From NCBI GenBank assembly GCA_964035575.1, contig OZ037864.1, positions 62,001 through 126,000 of the forward strand: a stretch of DNA of 64,000 nt. Direction: 5' to 3'. The stretch comes from Rhynchopus sp. YZ270_cl-10 (Eukaryota > Euglenozoa > Diplonemea > Diplonemida > Diplonemidae). Position 1 is the first letter of the stretch, and each line of letters starts with the position of its first letter. Under the pieces are notes generated by a model. That model saw nothing but the letters and a program-made list of their open reading frames with translations, did not search any database and was not told the DNA's origin. Below, one piece after another: positions 11,026 to 23,220 of this stretch. Position numbers and translations under genes: made by a program.

Positions 11026-13106
11026 CTATACGAAAATTTTTTCACCTGCATGGCTTCATAAATATATTGAATATCGTCAATATATTGATTTGGTGATGAA
11101 TATTATTGATTGAATATTGAAAGTGTCAATAATATTGACTGAAAACTGTCAATATTTCAATAATATTGAAATATTGATCATATTATTGAATATTGACGTT
11201 GCAGTGCCTGCTTTTTCCTTGACGGGAGGCCATAGCTGAGAATAAGACTTGGGGACCCGGTTATTCTCAGTGGGACTGGGCACAATATGTCGAAAACGCT
11301 GTGAAAACGCCTGAAAGCGGGTCAGGGACCCGGGCGCGGGAGGGTGGAGGGGTATTCCCAGTCCCTAGGACTGGGACTGTACCCAGTGCCCAGTACCCGT
11401 CCTAGTTCTAGTCCTGGGACAGTACCCGGGACCCGGCTTAATCTCAGCTCCCCTCCAGCCACAGAGTGGAGAGGCAAAGGGTCAAACTTTTCTGTTGAAG
11501 CCATGTGCGCAACATTTCAAAGATTGTGCCATAAATCGCACATTATACACTATAGCATGGATAGGGTAGAGCTGTGGGCTACCGCTCGTAATTCCTAAAC
11601 ACTTGTGTTTAGGTTTTTAAGGTTGCTGCCCTCCCAGTACCCTCCTGGTGCACCCACCCGAAAATGCACCAAAGTGTAAGATTTTTTCGGCGTTGGAAAG
11701 ATTGGGCCTCAAAAATGCGGATCACCAAATCAGATATGTGAGAGATTTGTTTTTAATTCCTATTTTCGTGTCGCGAGTTTACGTGGGAAATGCTTTAGAA
11801 ACGTGCGTTCCTTAAGTACCCTATGGGCAAAACAGGCGTTTTTCACCAAAAACAGGGATTTTCGCCTTTTTGGGTGGTTTTTTGGGCCCCTATGGACTGG
11901 GAAACGCGATTCTGGGGTGCTAGAACCAGGTCTAGGCCGCACAGGGGTACTTCTGTGGGCAAAAACAACCCACAAAACCATGCACTGCGTTGTGTTCTGT
12001 GACCATTCAGGTGTTTTAGCTAGTGTACGAGGCGTTGCGATCGATTTGGTTTCGTTCTCGCTCATCAACCACACGAGCTAGCAAAAAATATTTAGGATTC
12101 GCAAAACCAAATTTTGTCCGCGCCGCAGGCGCACAGTGCGCTACTTTTTTATGAGAGTTGTGAACATACATTTGAAAAATCCATCCATCCACATGTCTTT
12201 TTTTATGAGAGGATCAGTGAGTAAATAGTTCCGCTTATGGGCCCAGGAGGCTTCCCCTGGTCAGGGGTGGGGTTTGCTGCTTGGAGAGGAGGTTCTTCTG
12301 GGTACACGAGAAAAAAGAGTAGTTGAAACGTGCTTAAAACGCAGTCGAGCTCATGCAAATGTGGGTGTTCCGTACCGTAAGAGAACGGAGGCGGTTCACA
12401 ACCGCTCGACGAATCACGCGACCTCTTTATACCCCAGCCTTTTTAAAAAACTCTATGATTTTGCACGTGTTACCGTGGGACTCTAAGGGCAATCATGGCT
12501 CAATTCGTAAACGCGCACGTGCCATTCAATGCCATCGCGGGGGAGCGACTTGCCTTGTGGCATCAGATGGCTCCATAGTGGGGGGATCTACGCGGACAGT
12601 GTAGAGGGGGTAGGGTGGGGGGCGGCATTCTCTACCTGGCTTCTGAAGAAGGGTGTCTTCCCTTGGGGCTACCGCGAAGTGCAATGCGGACTCGAGAAGT
12701 CATGTGGAATTTTGTCATAGTTGGTATCACACAAGTCGCCATATTTTTTGCATTTTTTGGTCCGAAGTTCAATTACCAGTCCTGGAAATTGGGGCAAATT
12801 TTTTTGTGCCTCAACTCGGGCATGTTTTTATGTGTGGTGCACGAGTTGTGTGAGGTTGAAAGATGCAGAACCAGTTTCCAAGGGGCGCAAGACCATTGTG
12901 TGAAGGAAAGTGTCAATATATTGATCAATATATTGATCAATATTTGCAAATATTGAATGGGAAATTTACACGGTAAAAGTGTCAATATATTGAAAATTTC
13001 CTACGTGATATTGATCAATATATTGATATTGAAAAAAACGTGAAAAAAAATATTGAATATATTTATGAAGCCATGCACCTGCAAAAATAAAATTTTCCTA
13101 TAGAAA
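11026..13106. mobile_element. 2.08 kb inverted-repeat element, unclassified
   Basis: The ends 11026-11075 and 13049-13106 are inverted copies: TCTATA.GAAAATTTT, then CACCTGCATGGCTTCATAAA or its GCAGGTGCATGG form. Just inside both ends are tracts dense in ATTGATCAATAT-type palindromes (11055-11205, 12910-13035). The interior includes GC-rich repeats (11230-11440). Its open frames are short (up to 113 aa) and match no transposase I know. No clear target duplication is visible. Confidence 0.65.
11230..11440. repeat. GGGACCCGG / GTACCC-rich repeat tract
   Basis: Imperfect repeats of GGGACCCGG, CAGTACCCG and GGACTGGGACT. GAGAATAA and TTATTCTC form a hairpin at its left edge. Confidence 0.65.
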
Positions 13107-14396
13107 ATCCCAAATCGCAAACCGGATTTAGAGGACAGCATGGTTTTGTTTATTAAAAAAAAATCTTGGATGATTCACAGGAACAGAACTGTGCCTTTTA
13201 TTTTTTCGCGTCTCTTGTGACCAATAGGGTACATGTCAAGACACGTCTTTTTGAAGATCGTGGTTCGTTCGTGAAATTCAGTCATTTTTTTGTTGATACT
13301 CTAATTGGACTCAGTACAGCTTGGCCGCACTGTCCAGGTATCGCTCTCACAGGAAAGGCCTCTGATCTGGGGCCATTAGGTTATTTTTTTGGTTCACTGG
13401 GTTTTTTTTTTGAAATTTTACAAAATATTAAGTTTTTTTTTCCGCCTAAAGATAGATAAGTGTTCATCCACCAGTAGGCATAATACACCGTAAAGATGGT
13501 GACAGGGATAAGAATCTTCCAGTTTTCGTGTCTTGTCTTTTTAGGACAACGGTTCATGTACACAACTAAGTAAGGAAACTACTAAAGAAAAGAGAGGCCT
13601 GGTGTGCCTGGCTATTTGACCATGCGCGCAACATCTACAAACTAAATGCAAGGGTGGCAAACCCGTAAGGAAGAAAGCATAAGAAAGGGAAGAACTGTGC
13701 ATGTGGCTGTGTGTGCATAACTGCGCTCACACAGGGAAAAACCACACAACACATCAGAAATATGTGGCAAAACATAGCAAAAAATAAAATAAAGTTGTGT
13801 TTGGATTTTGGTTTGTAATTTGCTTTCACTTCTTCATTGTAGGCGAGTGTGGTTGCGTAACAAAAAAAGAAGCTGCAAAACAGAACCAAAAAAAGACATT
13901 TGTAATCTCACAAAAAGTTTCAAAAAAAAATTATAATAATTATGGCCTCGTCGTACACAAAAAAAGAAAAAAGAAAAATGAACTGAAAAATTAACTCAGT
14001 CCACCACAGCAATGGGTTCTTATGTTGTTGTTGTTCTTGTTTTTATGTGGGTTTCTTTCTCGCACTACTTGATTTTTCCCCCGTGCGTATATAGGCACGT
14101 GTAGGTGCCTATAGGCAACATATTGGCTTTTTAGGCTAAAATCCAGTTTTGTTTTTGGGGGCAAAATTAGGTCTCAAAAAAAAGCGGGATGTTAACCTCT
14201 TTCATTTCAGATGAAGAAAACAAACTTGATGAGACACGTCTCTCGCATATTTGAGTTTAAAAAAAATTGTTCTGCAGTTCATGAAGGGAGGTTTGTACAG
14301 CAAATGATTCAAATGTATAAAACCTTTCGCTTTTCCCCTCACCTGTATATTCACCTCGCTTCTGTTATTTTCATTTTTATGTTTTTTTTTGATAAA

Positions 14397-14452
14397 TTGT
14401 TGGAGAGTGAGTTGCCTCGGTTGTGTTGCCACAGTTGTGCAATCTCCACTGT
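14397..14452 (+). repeat. H5b repeat
   Basis: TTGTTGGAGAGTGAGTTGCC, GTTGTGTTGCCACAG and CAATCTCCACTGT. Confidence 0.75.
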
Positions 14453-14476
14453 GTTTTTTTCCACTCCGTACACAGT

Positions 14477-14513
14477 TTGATGAATGCGCCTCTCGTACAT
14501 CAAAAAAAAATAA
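14477..14513 (+). repeat. H2 stem-loop
   Basis: TTTGATGAATGCGCCTCTCG then TACATCAAA; TTTGATG pairs with CATCAAA. Confidence 0.6.
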
Positions 14514-14528
14514 TTTTTCTAGGTATTA

Positions 14529-14973
14529 CTGGGGGGGGCCGAATAAACGAGGTAATTCGAATAAAGCACGTACGTCGAATAAAGCACGCATTTGAAAAAT
14601 GGGTTTTTTGCTTTTTTTTGCGTCGAATAAAGCACGTACGTGTTTTATTCGACTTTTTGAACTTTTCCTGTGTTGTGACAAGGTAGTTCGTATTTTGTGA
14701 AAATTTAAGTCGCTGAAATTTTGTTCATTTTTCCGTATATCCCCCACCACAAGCCGGGATTGGCTCGGAAATGCAGCAAAATCACCTCTTGGGCGAAAAA
14801 AAAATCGAAAAAAAATTGTGACTGGAAAAACTTTCCAAAAAGTTCAAAAAGGCGAATAAAGCACGTACGTGCTTTATTCGCCTTTTCGAACTTTTTTTTT
14901 TTTTTAAACCTCAGGATCTGAAGTGTAGGGACGCCTAATAAAACACGTACGTGCTTTATTCGACCCCCCCCAG
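14529..14973. mobile_element. 445 bp inverted-repeat element with TA duplication
   Basis: Ends CTGGGGGGGGCCGAATAAA and its inverse (one mismatch), with TA at 14527-14528 and 14974-14975. It contains at least three palindromes built on AATAAAGCACGTACGTG, and a segment (14690-14790) shared with 63138-63240. No protein is visible. The TA target suggests Tc1/mariner-like or a related superfamily. Confidence 0.75.
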
Positions 14974-15043
14974 TAAAAGAGGAGCTGCCCTGCAAGAGCA
15001 CAAAGACAATAGAGACGTGATGTAAAAAATTAATGCAAAAGAT

Positions 15044-15534
15044 TGGTGCTTCCCGGGGGGTATGCATTTCACAAATTTTCAATTCAATTCACAACTTTTC
15101 ACAACTATTCACAACTTTTCACTACCCTTTTTTCTCTCGTTGGTGAAGCTCTTAGACGCCGGCATTTGCATTTCCGGAATCCGTACGGCCAGTAGTGGGG
15201 TCAATTTGCCGAAATGGACAAGTTCTCGTCATTTCCGCACATCACACAGTACACAGGTACACAGGTACACCACATCACGTTCTATCTTGTGAATCCCAGC
15301 GTACCCCTCAATGGGTGGGTCACCACTACCCCGCCCAAAAAAAAAAGCACACAAAAAAAAAAATCAATTCACAACTTTTCACAACTATTCACAACTTTTC
15401 ACATTTTTTCACAATTTTTCACCACTTTTCACCAGCCTTCACAATTTTGTAGCGGTTTTCGTGTTGTGAAAATTTGTGAAAACTTGTCACATTTTGTGAA
15501 AATTTGTGAAATGCACACCCCCCGGGAAGCACCA
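15044..15534. mobile_element. 491 bp non-autonomous element with 5-bp TSD
   Basis: 37-bp ends starting TGGTGCTTCCCGGGGGGT are inverted with one mismatch and flanked by AAGAT (15039-15043, 15535-15539). Subterminal tandem TTCACAACTWTTCACAAC repeats (15078-15125, 15365-15430) link it to the element at 637-756, which has the same TSD length and TTCCCGGGG terminal motif. The central 200 bp is unrelated and may be captured. Confidence 0.85.
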
Positions 15535-15890
15535 AAGATGAGGTATTTTTCAATAAGGGTGAACCGTAAGCTATGCTTAGGAACGCCAAAAAGATGTGCA
15601 AAAAGAGATACAAAAATAGGGCTTAAATACAAGAGACGAGCTGGTGAAGAAAAAAAAAGAATAGGTCGGTAAATTGGGTGTTCCGGAGGGCCTATATTGG
15701 CATCTCCTTGTTCAGGAACACCATCAATGCAACCTATTTTATTTTTCCCATGCATTGAGTAATTAAAATACATTCTGAGAGGGTGGGGTGCAATAATAGT
15801 ATACGATGTTGGAATCACCTAGACAGGTCTCCTTTGGTAAATGGCAAACACAGATGTGGGTGCTGTGTTTTTTTAAAGAAATGTTGCTTT

Positions 15891-15922
15891 CAGATGAACC
15901 TAAGCCTCTCGCCTGGTCACCG
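15891..15922 (+). repeat. H1 stem-loop
   Basis: CAGATGAACCTAAGCCTCTC with TGGTCACC. Confidence 0.55.
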
Positions 15923-15959
15923 CAATCTTTAAAAAAAATGGTTAAGTTAATGCGGATTC

Positions 15960-16012
15960 AGTCACCCTCCGACTGACCCGCGATGCCAGCCATCCAGATG
16001 ATGGCTCGGAAA
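15960..16012 (+). repeat. H4 repeat, truncated, joined to an H3 repeat
   Basis: CTCCGACTGACCCGCGATGC then CAGCCATCCAGATG. It lacks the GCAGGCAC start and runs straight into the H3 repeat at 16016. Confidence 0.65.
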
Positions 16013-16015
16013 AGA

Positions 16016-16086
16016 GAAGTGCAAACACCTCGCCGTTCATCGGCGGGCACAGGCACTGAAGATTTCCCGCGGGTTGTCAAACCCCA
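16016..16086 (+). repeat. H3 repeat, full form with GGTT..AACC hairpin
   Basis: AAGTGCAAACACCTCGCCG, GGGCACAGGCACTGAAG, then CCGCGGGTTGTCAAACCCC. The last part folds as a second hairpin. Confidence 0.65.
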
Positions 16087-16808
16087 GAGAACAAGATAAA
16101 CGTATGTGCCTCCCGCACACACACACAAAACATCAAATAAGAAGTACTGGGTTGAGCCTTAGAATAGTGTATTGCAGTGTTTATGGACAACCCTCAGTAC
16201 CTCAGCATGCACCTTTGGTAGAGGGCGTAGTTGTTGAACTGGCACATGAGATGTAGGGACACTTAACAACCAAGGCACGATTCTAACAATTTACCGTTTA
16301 AATCTGTCGCCTAATGTCGGTGTCGTACCCCACAAACTGACCAACCATATTATAGTATTGGGGGGAGAAAGGATTACCGTAGGTTTTTATTTCCTCCGGT
16401 AGTACCCGATAATGAAAAAATATAAAACCCGGTAATTCAGTGACGCTGACTACTCGGGCAAATTTTAAACAACAACTTAAAAACAGTTTATGAGATAAAC
16501 TTTAATCATCTCAGTGCTAAAAAACACCACAAAAAAAAAATGGGTAGGGTTGATAATTATAGAAAAATAATGTTAAAGAACGACGCTGTTAGTTCGCTAA
16601 TTTATAAAGGGGTGGGGGGTGGGAGAAAATACATGTATGAATTTCAGACACATAAATAACAGAAATAGTATTTAAAAAGGGAAAGACACTGCCTCAGCAT
16701 CATTTGGTGCTCAGGGAGGCGTGCACTGTATTGAATACGTAGCAAAAAAAAACAAAAACAAAAGAGAAGTTGAAAGATGGATATCTTCACGTAGACAATT
16801 TAAAGAAA

Positions 16809-16810
<2 letters not shown>

Positions 16811-16845
<35 letters not shown>
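16811..16845 (+). repeat. (AG)n microsatellite
   Basis: Seventeen AG units. Confidence 0.95.
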
Positions 16846-16850
<5 letters not shown>

Positions 16851-17068
16851 AAAAAGGGGTTTTTTTTTTGGCCTAATCACCTTTTATAGGCTATTTTGGG
16901 TGGCTGGCATATGTTTAGGTACTCTTCGCGAATCTGTAAAACCCGAGGGTCACGTCGTGACAAAATGCTGTTGTACAAAAAAGGCTTTGTTACTAAAGTA
17001 CGAAAATGCTAAAAGAAAACAATGAGAGCACATTCCCAAGCATATCATAAGCATTTCTAACAAAAAAA

Positions 17069-17113
17069 ATTGTTTCATATACTAACTATTCTACTGAATA
17101 GATGGTATAATAG
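17069..17113 (+). repeat. H6 repeat
   Basis: TTGTTTCATATACTAACTAT then TCTACTGAATAGATGGTATA; matches 8990-9035. Confidence 0.75.
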
Positions 17114-17718
17114 AAACGGAGAGAAAAAAAAAAAAAAATGTACAACAAGAAGGTGTCATCGGGTTCACTCGCTATACCTGGTTCCGGTCTATACCTTACC
17201 CCTTCGTTTTAGGCTGTTCTGCTGTTTGATAAACAAAGTGGCAACACACAGAGAGGAAATGACAGAGTTTGCAGACACCCCCCTCTCTGTCTGCCACTAC
17301 AATACACTTTCCACAAGAGATAAGGGGGGGAAATGAGTGAGGATATTGTGGTTTTTTTTAAACCAATAATCTGGGAATATTTTTTGAGACAACGAAATCG
17401 TACAAAAAAAAGTGCACAAAAAAAAAAGGTAAATTGGGGGGAGGTGAAATGAAAAGGGAAGGCATGAAAGTATAAGAGCTCCGCAGGAAAACACATCCCC
17501 TTTTAGAGGTGTAGTGTCTTCTCTCTGCTGAAGCTCTTAACATTGTTTGTTTTTTTTTCTCTCCGCCTGTTGTTGCCTTTTGCCGAGACGCGCCCCTTAA
17601 ATGCGGGATCCTTACTTTCATTTTTTCTTTCGTTGTTTCATTTTCAAAAGGGAAAAATTAGGTTGGATTAGTGTTTGTGTCGTGAACAGAAGATGATCAC
17701 AAAAAGGAATGGATATTC

Positions 17719-17771
17719 ATGCAGGCACACCTCCGACTGACCCATACAATGCCAGCCATCTGGATGAAAGC
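17719..17771 (+). repeat. H4 repeat
   Basis: ATGCAGGCACACCTCCGACT then GACCCATACAATGCCAGCCA and TCTGGATGAAAGC. Confidence 0.75.
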
Positions 17772-19255
17772 GTAAAATAAAATAAAAACGGTAGAAAAAA
17801 GTGAAGTGGATAGAGAGACTCGGAATGCCTCAGAAATGCAGTGGGTTATCGAACTACTGAGAGCTGCATTGGGAGTTCGCTCCAATGGAGTTTGCTTACA
17901 GGGGGAAAACTGTAAGGATGCACACAATATTATTATTTTAAAAAAATGTTTTGATTAGTGTTTGTGTTGCCACAGTTGTGCAATCTCCACTTTTTTATTT
18001 TTTTTTTGATAATCTGTTTGGTTTTAGTGTGGTGCCATACAGATCGTATTTTTTTTCCACTAACTAACTAAATTTTTGAAGGGGATAACGAGAGAGAGAT
18101 AGAGAGAGATACTTGAAATATGCAAAACAAAAAAAATCTGTCTTTGCGAGGGAGCGGGAACAGAAATAAATAGCAAAATAAAATAAATAGGACCAAAAAA
18201 ATGTATCCTAACGTTTACCAGCCGCGTCGAGAGAAACTCGCGTTCTGTGCGAGAAATCTTGTGAAGTGCTGGTTTCTGTGTCGCAGGTGTAATCCTTTTG
18301 TGTGTGGTGAAAGGATCGCGTGATGTGGTTTTTTTTGTTAACAGGAAAGGTACAGTGAGGTTTGTGTGTGAACTGCGCCCAGCCCACAAGACACACATTA
18401 CACTGCCTTCATTGTTGTGTTCGCGCGAACGACAGCTGGGGAACCGGGTTTCATGAGAATCGTATACTGTGAAGTTCAGGAGAACACAAAGTATGGCTTC
18501 CATTATAAAAAAAAAAATCAGACACAGTTAACTCTTACAAAGACGTGCCTTTTCATCTTTTTTTTTTTTGCGAAACAGCGGATTTCGCCTCGAAAAAAGC
18601 TGCCAAAAAATATTTTTCAAAAAAAAAAAAAAAAAAAAAAAATTGTCAGCCCAGGTAGGTGCTAGCCTAGGTGCTGGTATGCTCTTTGCGTCTGTCCCCA
18701 TGTATTAATTTCCTTTTTTTTGCTTTTTCACCTCTGCTGTGTCACTTGTTCAGGTCCGCAGACAGAGATCTAACAAAAAAGAAAAGATGAAGAAGGGGGG
18801 GACGCAGGTGTTCTTTTCTGTGCGTTATATGCTCCACGGATGTAGGCCTGTCCACGTTGTTGCACGCGGGGGTAAAAAAGCGCTTGACATCACCAGGCTC
18901 CAGATGGGTGCCTGCCGGTGCCAAGGAACAAGAGGACCGGGACCGCATTGGAGTGACTCTGAGTGCTTTTTGCTGAGAAAAAATCATTTCGTACAAACTG
19001 TTCGGTACTGTTCAACCGAATATTTTCCCAGACACGGTATAAAACCTCACTTGGGGGGCTGCTTGGTAGGTTCACCCGTGATGCTGGAGGGAGCAACACG
19101 AGGACAAAATGGACACCCCCACAAAGGTGCAAACTCCATGGGAACAACAAAAAAGCTGGAAAAATCCAGTGCGATGAAGCAAAAATGCAAAAAGGGAAAA
19201 TACTTTTAAAATAGGCCGTTCAGCCGAGAGGAAAAAAGGGGCGAAAAAAAAGGGT

Positions 19256-19290
19256 TTACAAGAACCCAAGCCTCGTGCTTAGTCTCCTTG
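19256..19290 (+). repeat. H1 stem-loop
   Basis: ACAAGAACCCAAGCCTCGTG with CTTAGTCTCCTTG. Confidence 0.5.
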
Positions 19291-19329
19291 AATGAAGAAC
19301 TGGGGGAGGGGGGGTGGGGAAAAACTCGA

Positions 19330-19365
19330 AAGATGAGTGTGTCTCTCGGACACACACACACACAT
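19330..19365 (+). repeat. H2 stem-loop
   Basis: AAAGATGAGTGTGTCTCTCG then GACACACACAC; GTGTGTC pairs with GACACAC around TCTCG. Confidence 0.65.
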
Positions 19366-21360
19366 ATGAAAAGAAAAAATAAATGGGGAATGGTTAGCGG
19401 GGGGAAAAGGGGGGAGGGTTGTTGGCTGTTGCAGGAGGGTTGGGGTGGGGGGTCAAAGGGGTGACGCAAAATGGGGTTTTTGCCTTTTTTTTTTTAAAAG
19501 GGGGGAGAAGAGTTTGTGCAAAACAAAGGGGTCTAAAAATCGAAGGGGGCTACAAAAGAAAAAAAGGATAAGTTGAGTGTGCCTAACATACATACGGCAT
19601 CTTTGAAAAAAAAAAGGGGGGTGGTAAGGTGAACCTAAACATCACCGCTTCATCACCAATAAAAGCACAAAAGGTTCGTTCTACCCCTTCAAAAAAAAAA
19701 TCTGCCATATTTTATAGCAAAACGAAAAAGGGGATAAAGGGAAATTTGAGGAATGAAAAATATGCCTCAAAACACAAAACGGGGAGCACATCTAAAGAAG
19801 AAGAAGAAAAAAAAAAAGTAAAATAACGTTTCTGAGAATAAAAAAGAAGGGAAATGATAAAAAAGAACTAAAGAGGCCTTTTGGAGAGTGGCAAAAAAAA
19901 AAAAAAAGGAAGCTTTAAAAAAAAAAACACACAAAACAATAAGATTAACGAGCTGATGGGGGGTGGGAAGGGAATAGGGTTAACTACAATGACAAAAAGT
20001 GAAGTTGAGGGAAGGATGCAAACGTTCGCGGACGCTGGGCACCCCGTGGGTGGTGTGTTGGGGGAGTGAACGGGTGTGTGTATGTGCGGGATCTCTGACG
20101 ATCGAAAAGAAAAGAAAAAAGAGAGGAAAAAAATGATAAAACTGCTACATCCCTAGGGAAGATGTGCAGCCCCAAGCGGCCCAAGCCGCCAGGGGAGTTG
20201 TCAACCACCATGGCTCACATAACACTAATCATGCTTTGTGCCTTGATGCTGAGTAAAAAAAGGGACCAATTGGGACGAAAGACCCAGCTAGCCCAAACTG
20301 ACCACCGCCAGCACTAACAAAGACGTCACTTATCGTTTCCTCACCCCCCCTTCTTGTAGTTGTTTTGATTGACGCTTTCCACACACACTCTCTCTCACCT
20401 GTTCGGGTGGTAGTGTTGTGGAGCACGGTTTGGGTGAACGACGTGACACTTTCCGCTCACAAAGTAGTGTGCGTAAAAAAGGGGGTTGGAAAAAAAAAAG
20501 GAGGGGTAGGAAAAGGGAAAGGGGAGAGCTGGGGGAAGACTGGGAGAAGATAAAAACCTTCTCCATTTTTTTTTTTTTTGTGGGTTTCACCTTTTTTTGT
20601 TGCAAAATATTGTATTTTTTTTGTAGCTGCATATAAAAAAAACGGGGGAAATTTTGTATCGACAACGGTGCTCAAAAATGTCACCCAAAAAAAAGAGGGT
20701 GATTGGATAATCTTGTTTTTTGACGTAATCATCTCTTTTTCTCTCTTCCTCTCTCTCATTCACTCTGTCCTCCAGTTCATGCTCCCATACGATGAAGAAT
20801 AGATATCGTGGTCGGACACAAAAAGGGTGATAGAATAAAAGAGACAGAAAGAGAGAGAGATAAAAAAGGGATTTTTAAAAAATAATCAAATTCATATACT
20901 TTCAGGTGAACAACACTGCATAGGAAGGGGAGGTTTTTTTAGAATACGTTGAAGAAATAAATTTTCTTTTTATTTTAAACAAAAAGGCACTCCGTATCCT
21001 ATAGGGAAGGTGGGTGGGAACACAACTGGAACAGCACCCCCCTCCTTGATGTTGTATGGACAAAATCACACCAAAACTTAGTGCATTTTTTTTTGTCTAA
21101 TTACACTGAATGAAGTAAGACTATCCAAAAGTAGCCATATTTTTAAAAATAACTTAATAAGTAGTCGCCAGGATTCAGGCGGAAAAATGCTTTTGTAAAA
21201 AATGGGGAAAATAATAAAATGAATGGACCTCACTGGCACATAACATCTTTTTTTTATATCCCAGTGGAGGGGTAGGGAAGGAAAAAATTGGTAAAGCGTT
21301 TGTCCTGCACATTGGTAATATCTTGCAGTTAGGAATTACCCCAAAAGCTAAAGATATTGT

Positions 21361-21411
21361 TGGCAGGCACATCTCCGACTGACCCTCAATGCCAGCCCCA
21401 TGAAAGGCACA
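21361..21411 (+). repeat. H4 repeat
   Basis: GGCAGGCACATCTCCGACTG then ACCCTCAATGCCAGCCCCAT and GAAAGGCACA. Confidence 0.7.
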
Positions 21412-22306
21412 AGGAATAAATAACCTGATTTTCAAACATACAGGAAGAATAGAAGAACACGAACAGTACTAACTCTTTTCCCTTGCAGAGCGATGTAATC
21501 GCAGGGATCACCGAATAAAAAAAAAAAAGTGAATATTGCTAACGTGACGACACCGCATGGATGCAGGCACGTAAAGACGAGAAAAGAAAGCGCAGTCGCT
21601 AAAAAATGAAGAAAAAAACTAGCTGCTGAGCGGAGGAAACGTCTTAAGGGTGAAGTGGTTTGTACGTTGTATCGCCTTTGACAGCCCAAGGCACATTGTC
21701 TACTACAAAAAAAAACAAAAAAAAAAAAAATCGTGTTAAGATGTGCCAAACTCCCCACCTGGCTGGTGTCCAAACGAGGGCTCGCTAGCTAATGCTAGTT
21801 TGTCGCTGGAATCGGAAAAACCTATAGGCCCCGATGATAACACAATGGGTATGCTCTCCCATTTTTTTTCTGTAACGGTTGATATATTCCGGCTTCACAG
21901 TGCGAAGAGGCTTTCTAAGTTACCCCCATTCGTGGAATATAGAGGGGCAGGTAAGATGAGCCGTTTAGCCTCCAATAAAATAAAAATCGAGAAAGATGAA
22001 AGAAGAGAAAGACATTGGGCAGATTTACCTTTGCTGTATTCGTGGCAGGACCACGTTCATTGGAACTACGTCTGTTTGAAGAGAACGAGAGGGCCGTCTC
22101 AGGGCACACTCAAGCAGTCTGTACTGCCCAGGTAAACACTTTTTGTGAACCTAGCCTCAGCAGAGAAGTTATTTTGTCAAAAAAAAAAAAAATACAAACA
22201 AAAGCGAAATAAGCCCACAAAAATAAAATTGGCACTGTGATTCCCTACACTGTTTTTGATCCTTCTTCGGGCTCTTGAGCCTCAAAGAAGGAAAAAGAGA
22301 AAAGTT

Positions 22307-22343
22307 TGTAAGATGAATCTAAGCCTCGTGTGCTCAGTCACCT
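22307..22343 (+). repeat. H1 stem-loop
   Basis: TGTAAGATGAATCTAAGCCT then CGTGTGCTCAGTCACCT. Confidence 0.6.
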
Positions 22344-23171
22344 AAACAAAAACCTCTTCAAAAGAAAAAACACACGGAAAGAAAGCTTGAATGATGAATG
22401 AATCTCACAAACCTGTGAGAGAGATGAAAGTTTCCGCGGTACTTCTTCTTTTTGAAAAAATGTATGAGCAGTCTCAGTTTTTTTGGTGTTTGTTTGTTTG
22501 TTTGCGTTGCTTTACTGCTCGCGAGGGTCCCAAAAACCTCTATAATCGACGAAAGTTAGTGAAAACATGAAGGAAATGTTTATTTGGTCGAAGAAAAGTG
22601 AACGGGGCGCTAACAATAAAATACTACTGGTACTTGTTTTTGTCAAAAAAAATGAATAAAGAGAAAAGTTGGTAAGATTAGCCTAAACCTCTTAGGCTAC
22701 GCGTGCAACGAGCATTTGTGTTTCTCCCAGACAAGCCTTCTTCTTGAGTTCAGTGAGAAGACCACGTCCATAAAACAATTTTTCATACGTCTTTTGCCGA
22801 TTCTTCAGAAAAAGGCCTTTTCTTTTGACATAGAAAAATTATTTCATAACACAAGTGTGTGTAGGAGCAACCATGCGTTACCATGGTCAAGAAATGTGTT
22901 GCACGCAACAGGGAAAGGAGGAATATTGATGTACTTTTATTTTTTGTGTTTTTTTTTCCCTCTTCGAACAGAAAAAAGAGAAAAAAGTCTGATAGCACTC
23001 ATCTAGTAACCCATAAGGGGGGTTTTTGTGGTGATTTGTGGTCTTCTCCCTCCCACCTCTGAAATACCGACACAGGACCAGAAAAAATGATATAAGTCCT
23101 TGCATGGTTTTCTCGAGTGAATCGTGGATTGTGGGAGCAACCGGATTTTTTTTTTTTTTTTTTTTTTTTTT

Positions 23172-23220
23172 GAAAACTTGGTTGTATTAGTGTAGCCACC
23201 CTAGAGTGTGCTCCACTATA
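23172..23220 (+). repeat. H5 repeat after a T run
   Basis: GAAAACTTGGTTGTATTAGT then GTAGCCACCCTAGAGTGTGC and TCCACTA, preceded by about 27 T. Confidence 0.75.

Larger units (their letters stand above)
13107..14528. other. Non-coding stretch
   Basis: No gene seen. It contains an H5b repeat (14397-14452) and an H2 stem-loop (14477-14513). Confidence 0.6.

Noticed and set aside
15678-15723. Third member of the 5-bp-duplication element family (GGTGTTCC...GGAACACC)
   Set aside because: The ends resemble the family, but the flanks show no direct repeat and the arms are only 8-9 bp.
15960-16086. Functional tRNA gene
   Set aside because: A-box-like and B-box-like strings are present, but no acceptor stem or anticodon arm can be folded.
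18739-19209. 156-codon open frame on the plus strand
   Set aside because: Low-complexity lysine ends, no domain, no suitable start, and wrong strand compared with all supported genes; composition matches the surrounding repeat DNA.
21743-22135. 130-codon open frame on the plus strand
   Set aside because: No recognisable family and no supporting codon pattern; it overlaps ordinary repeat-rich DNA.
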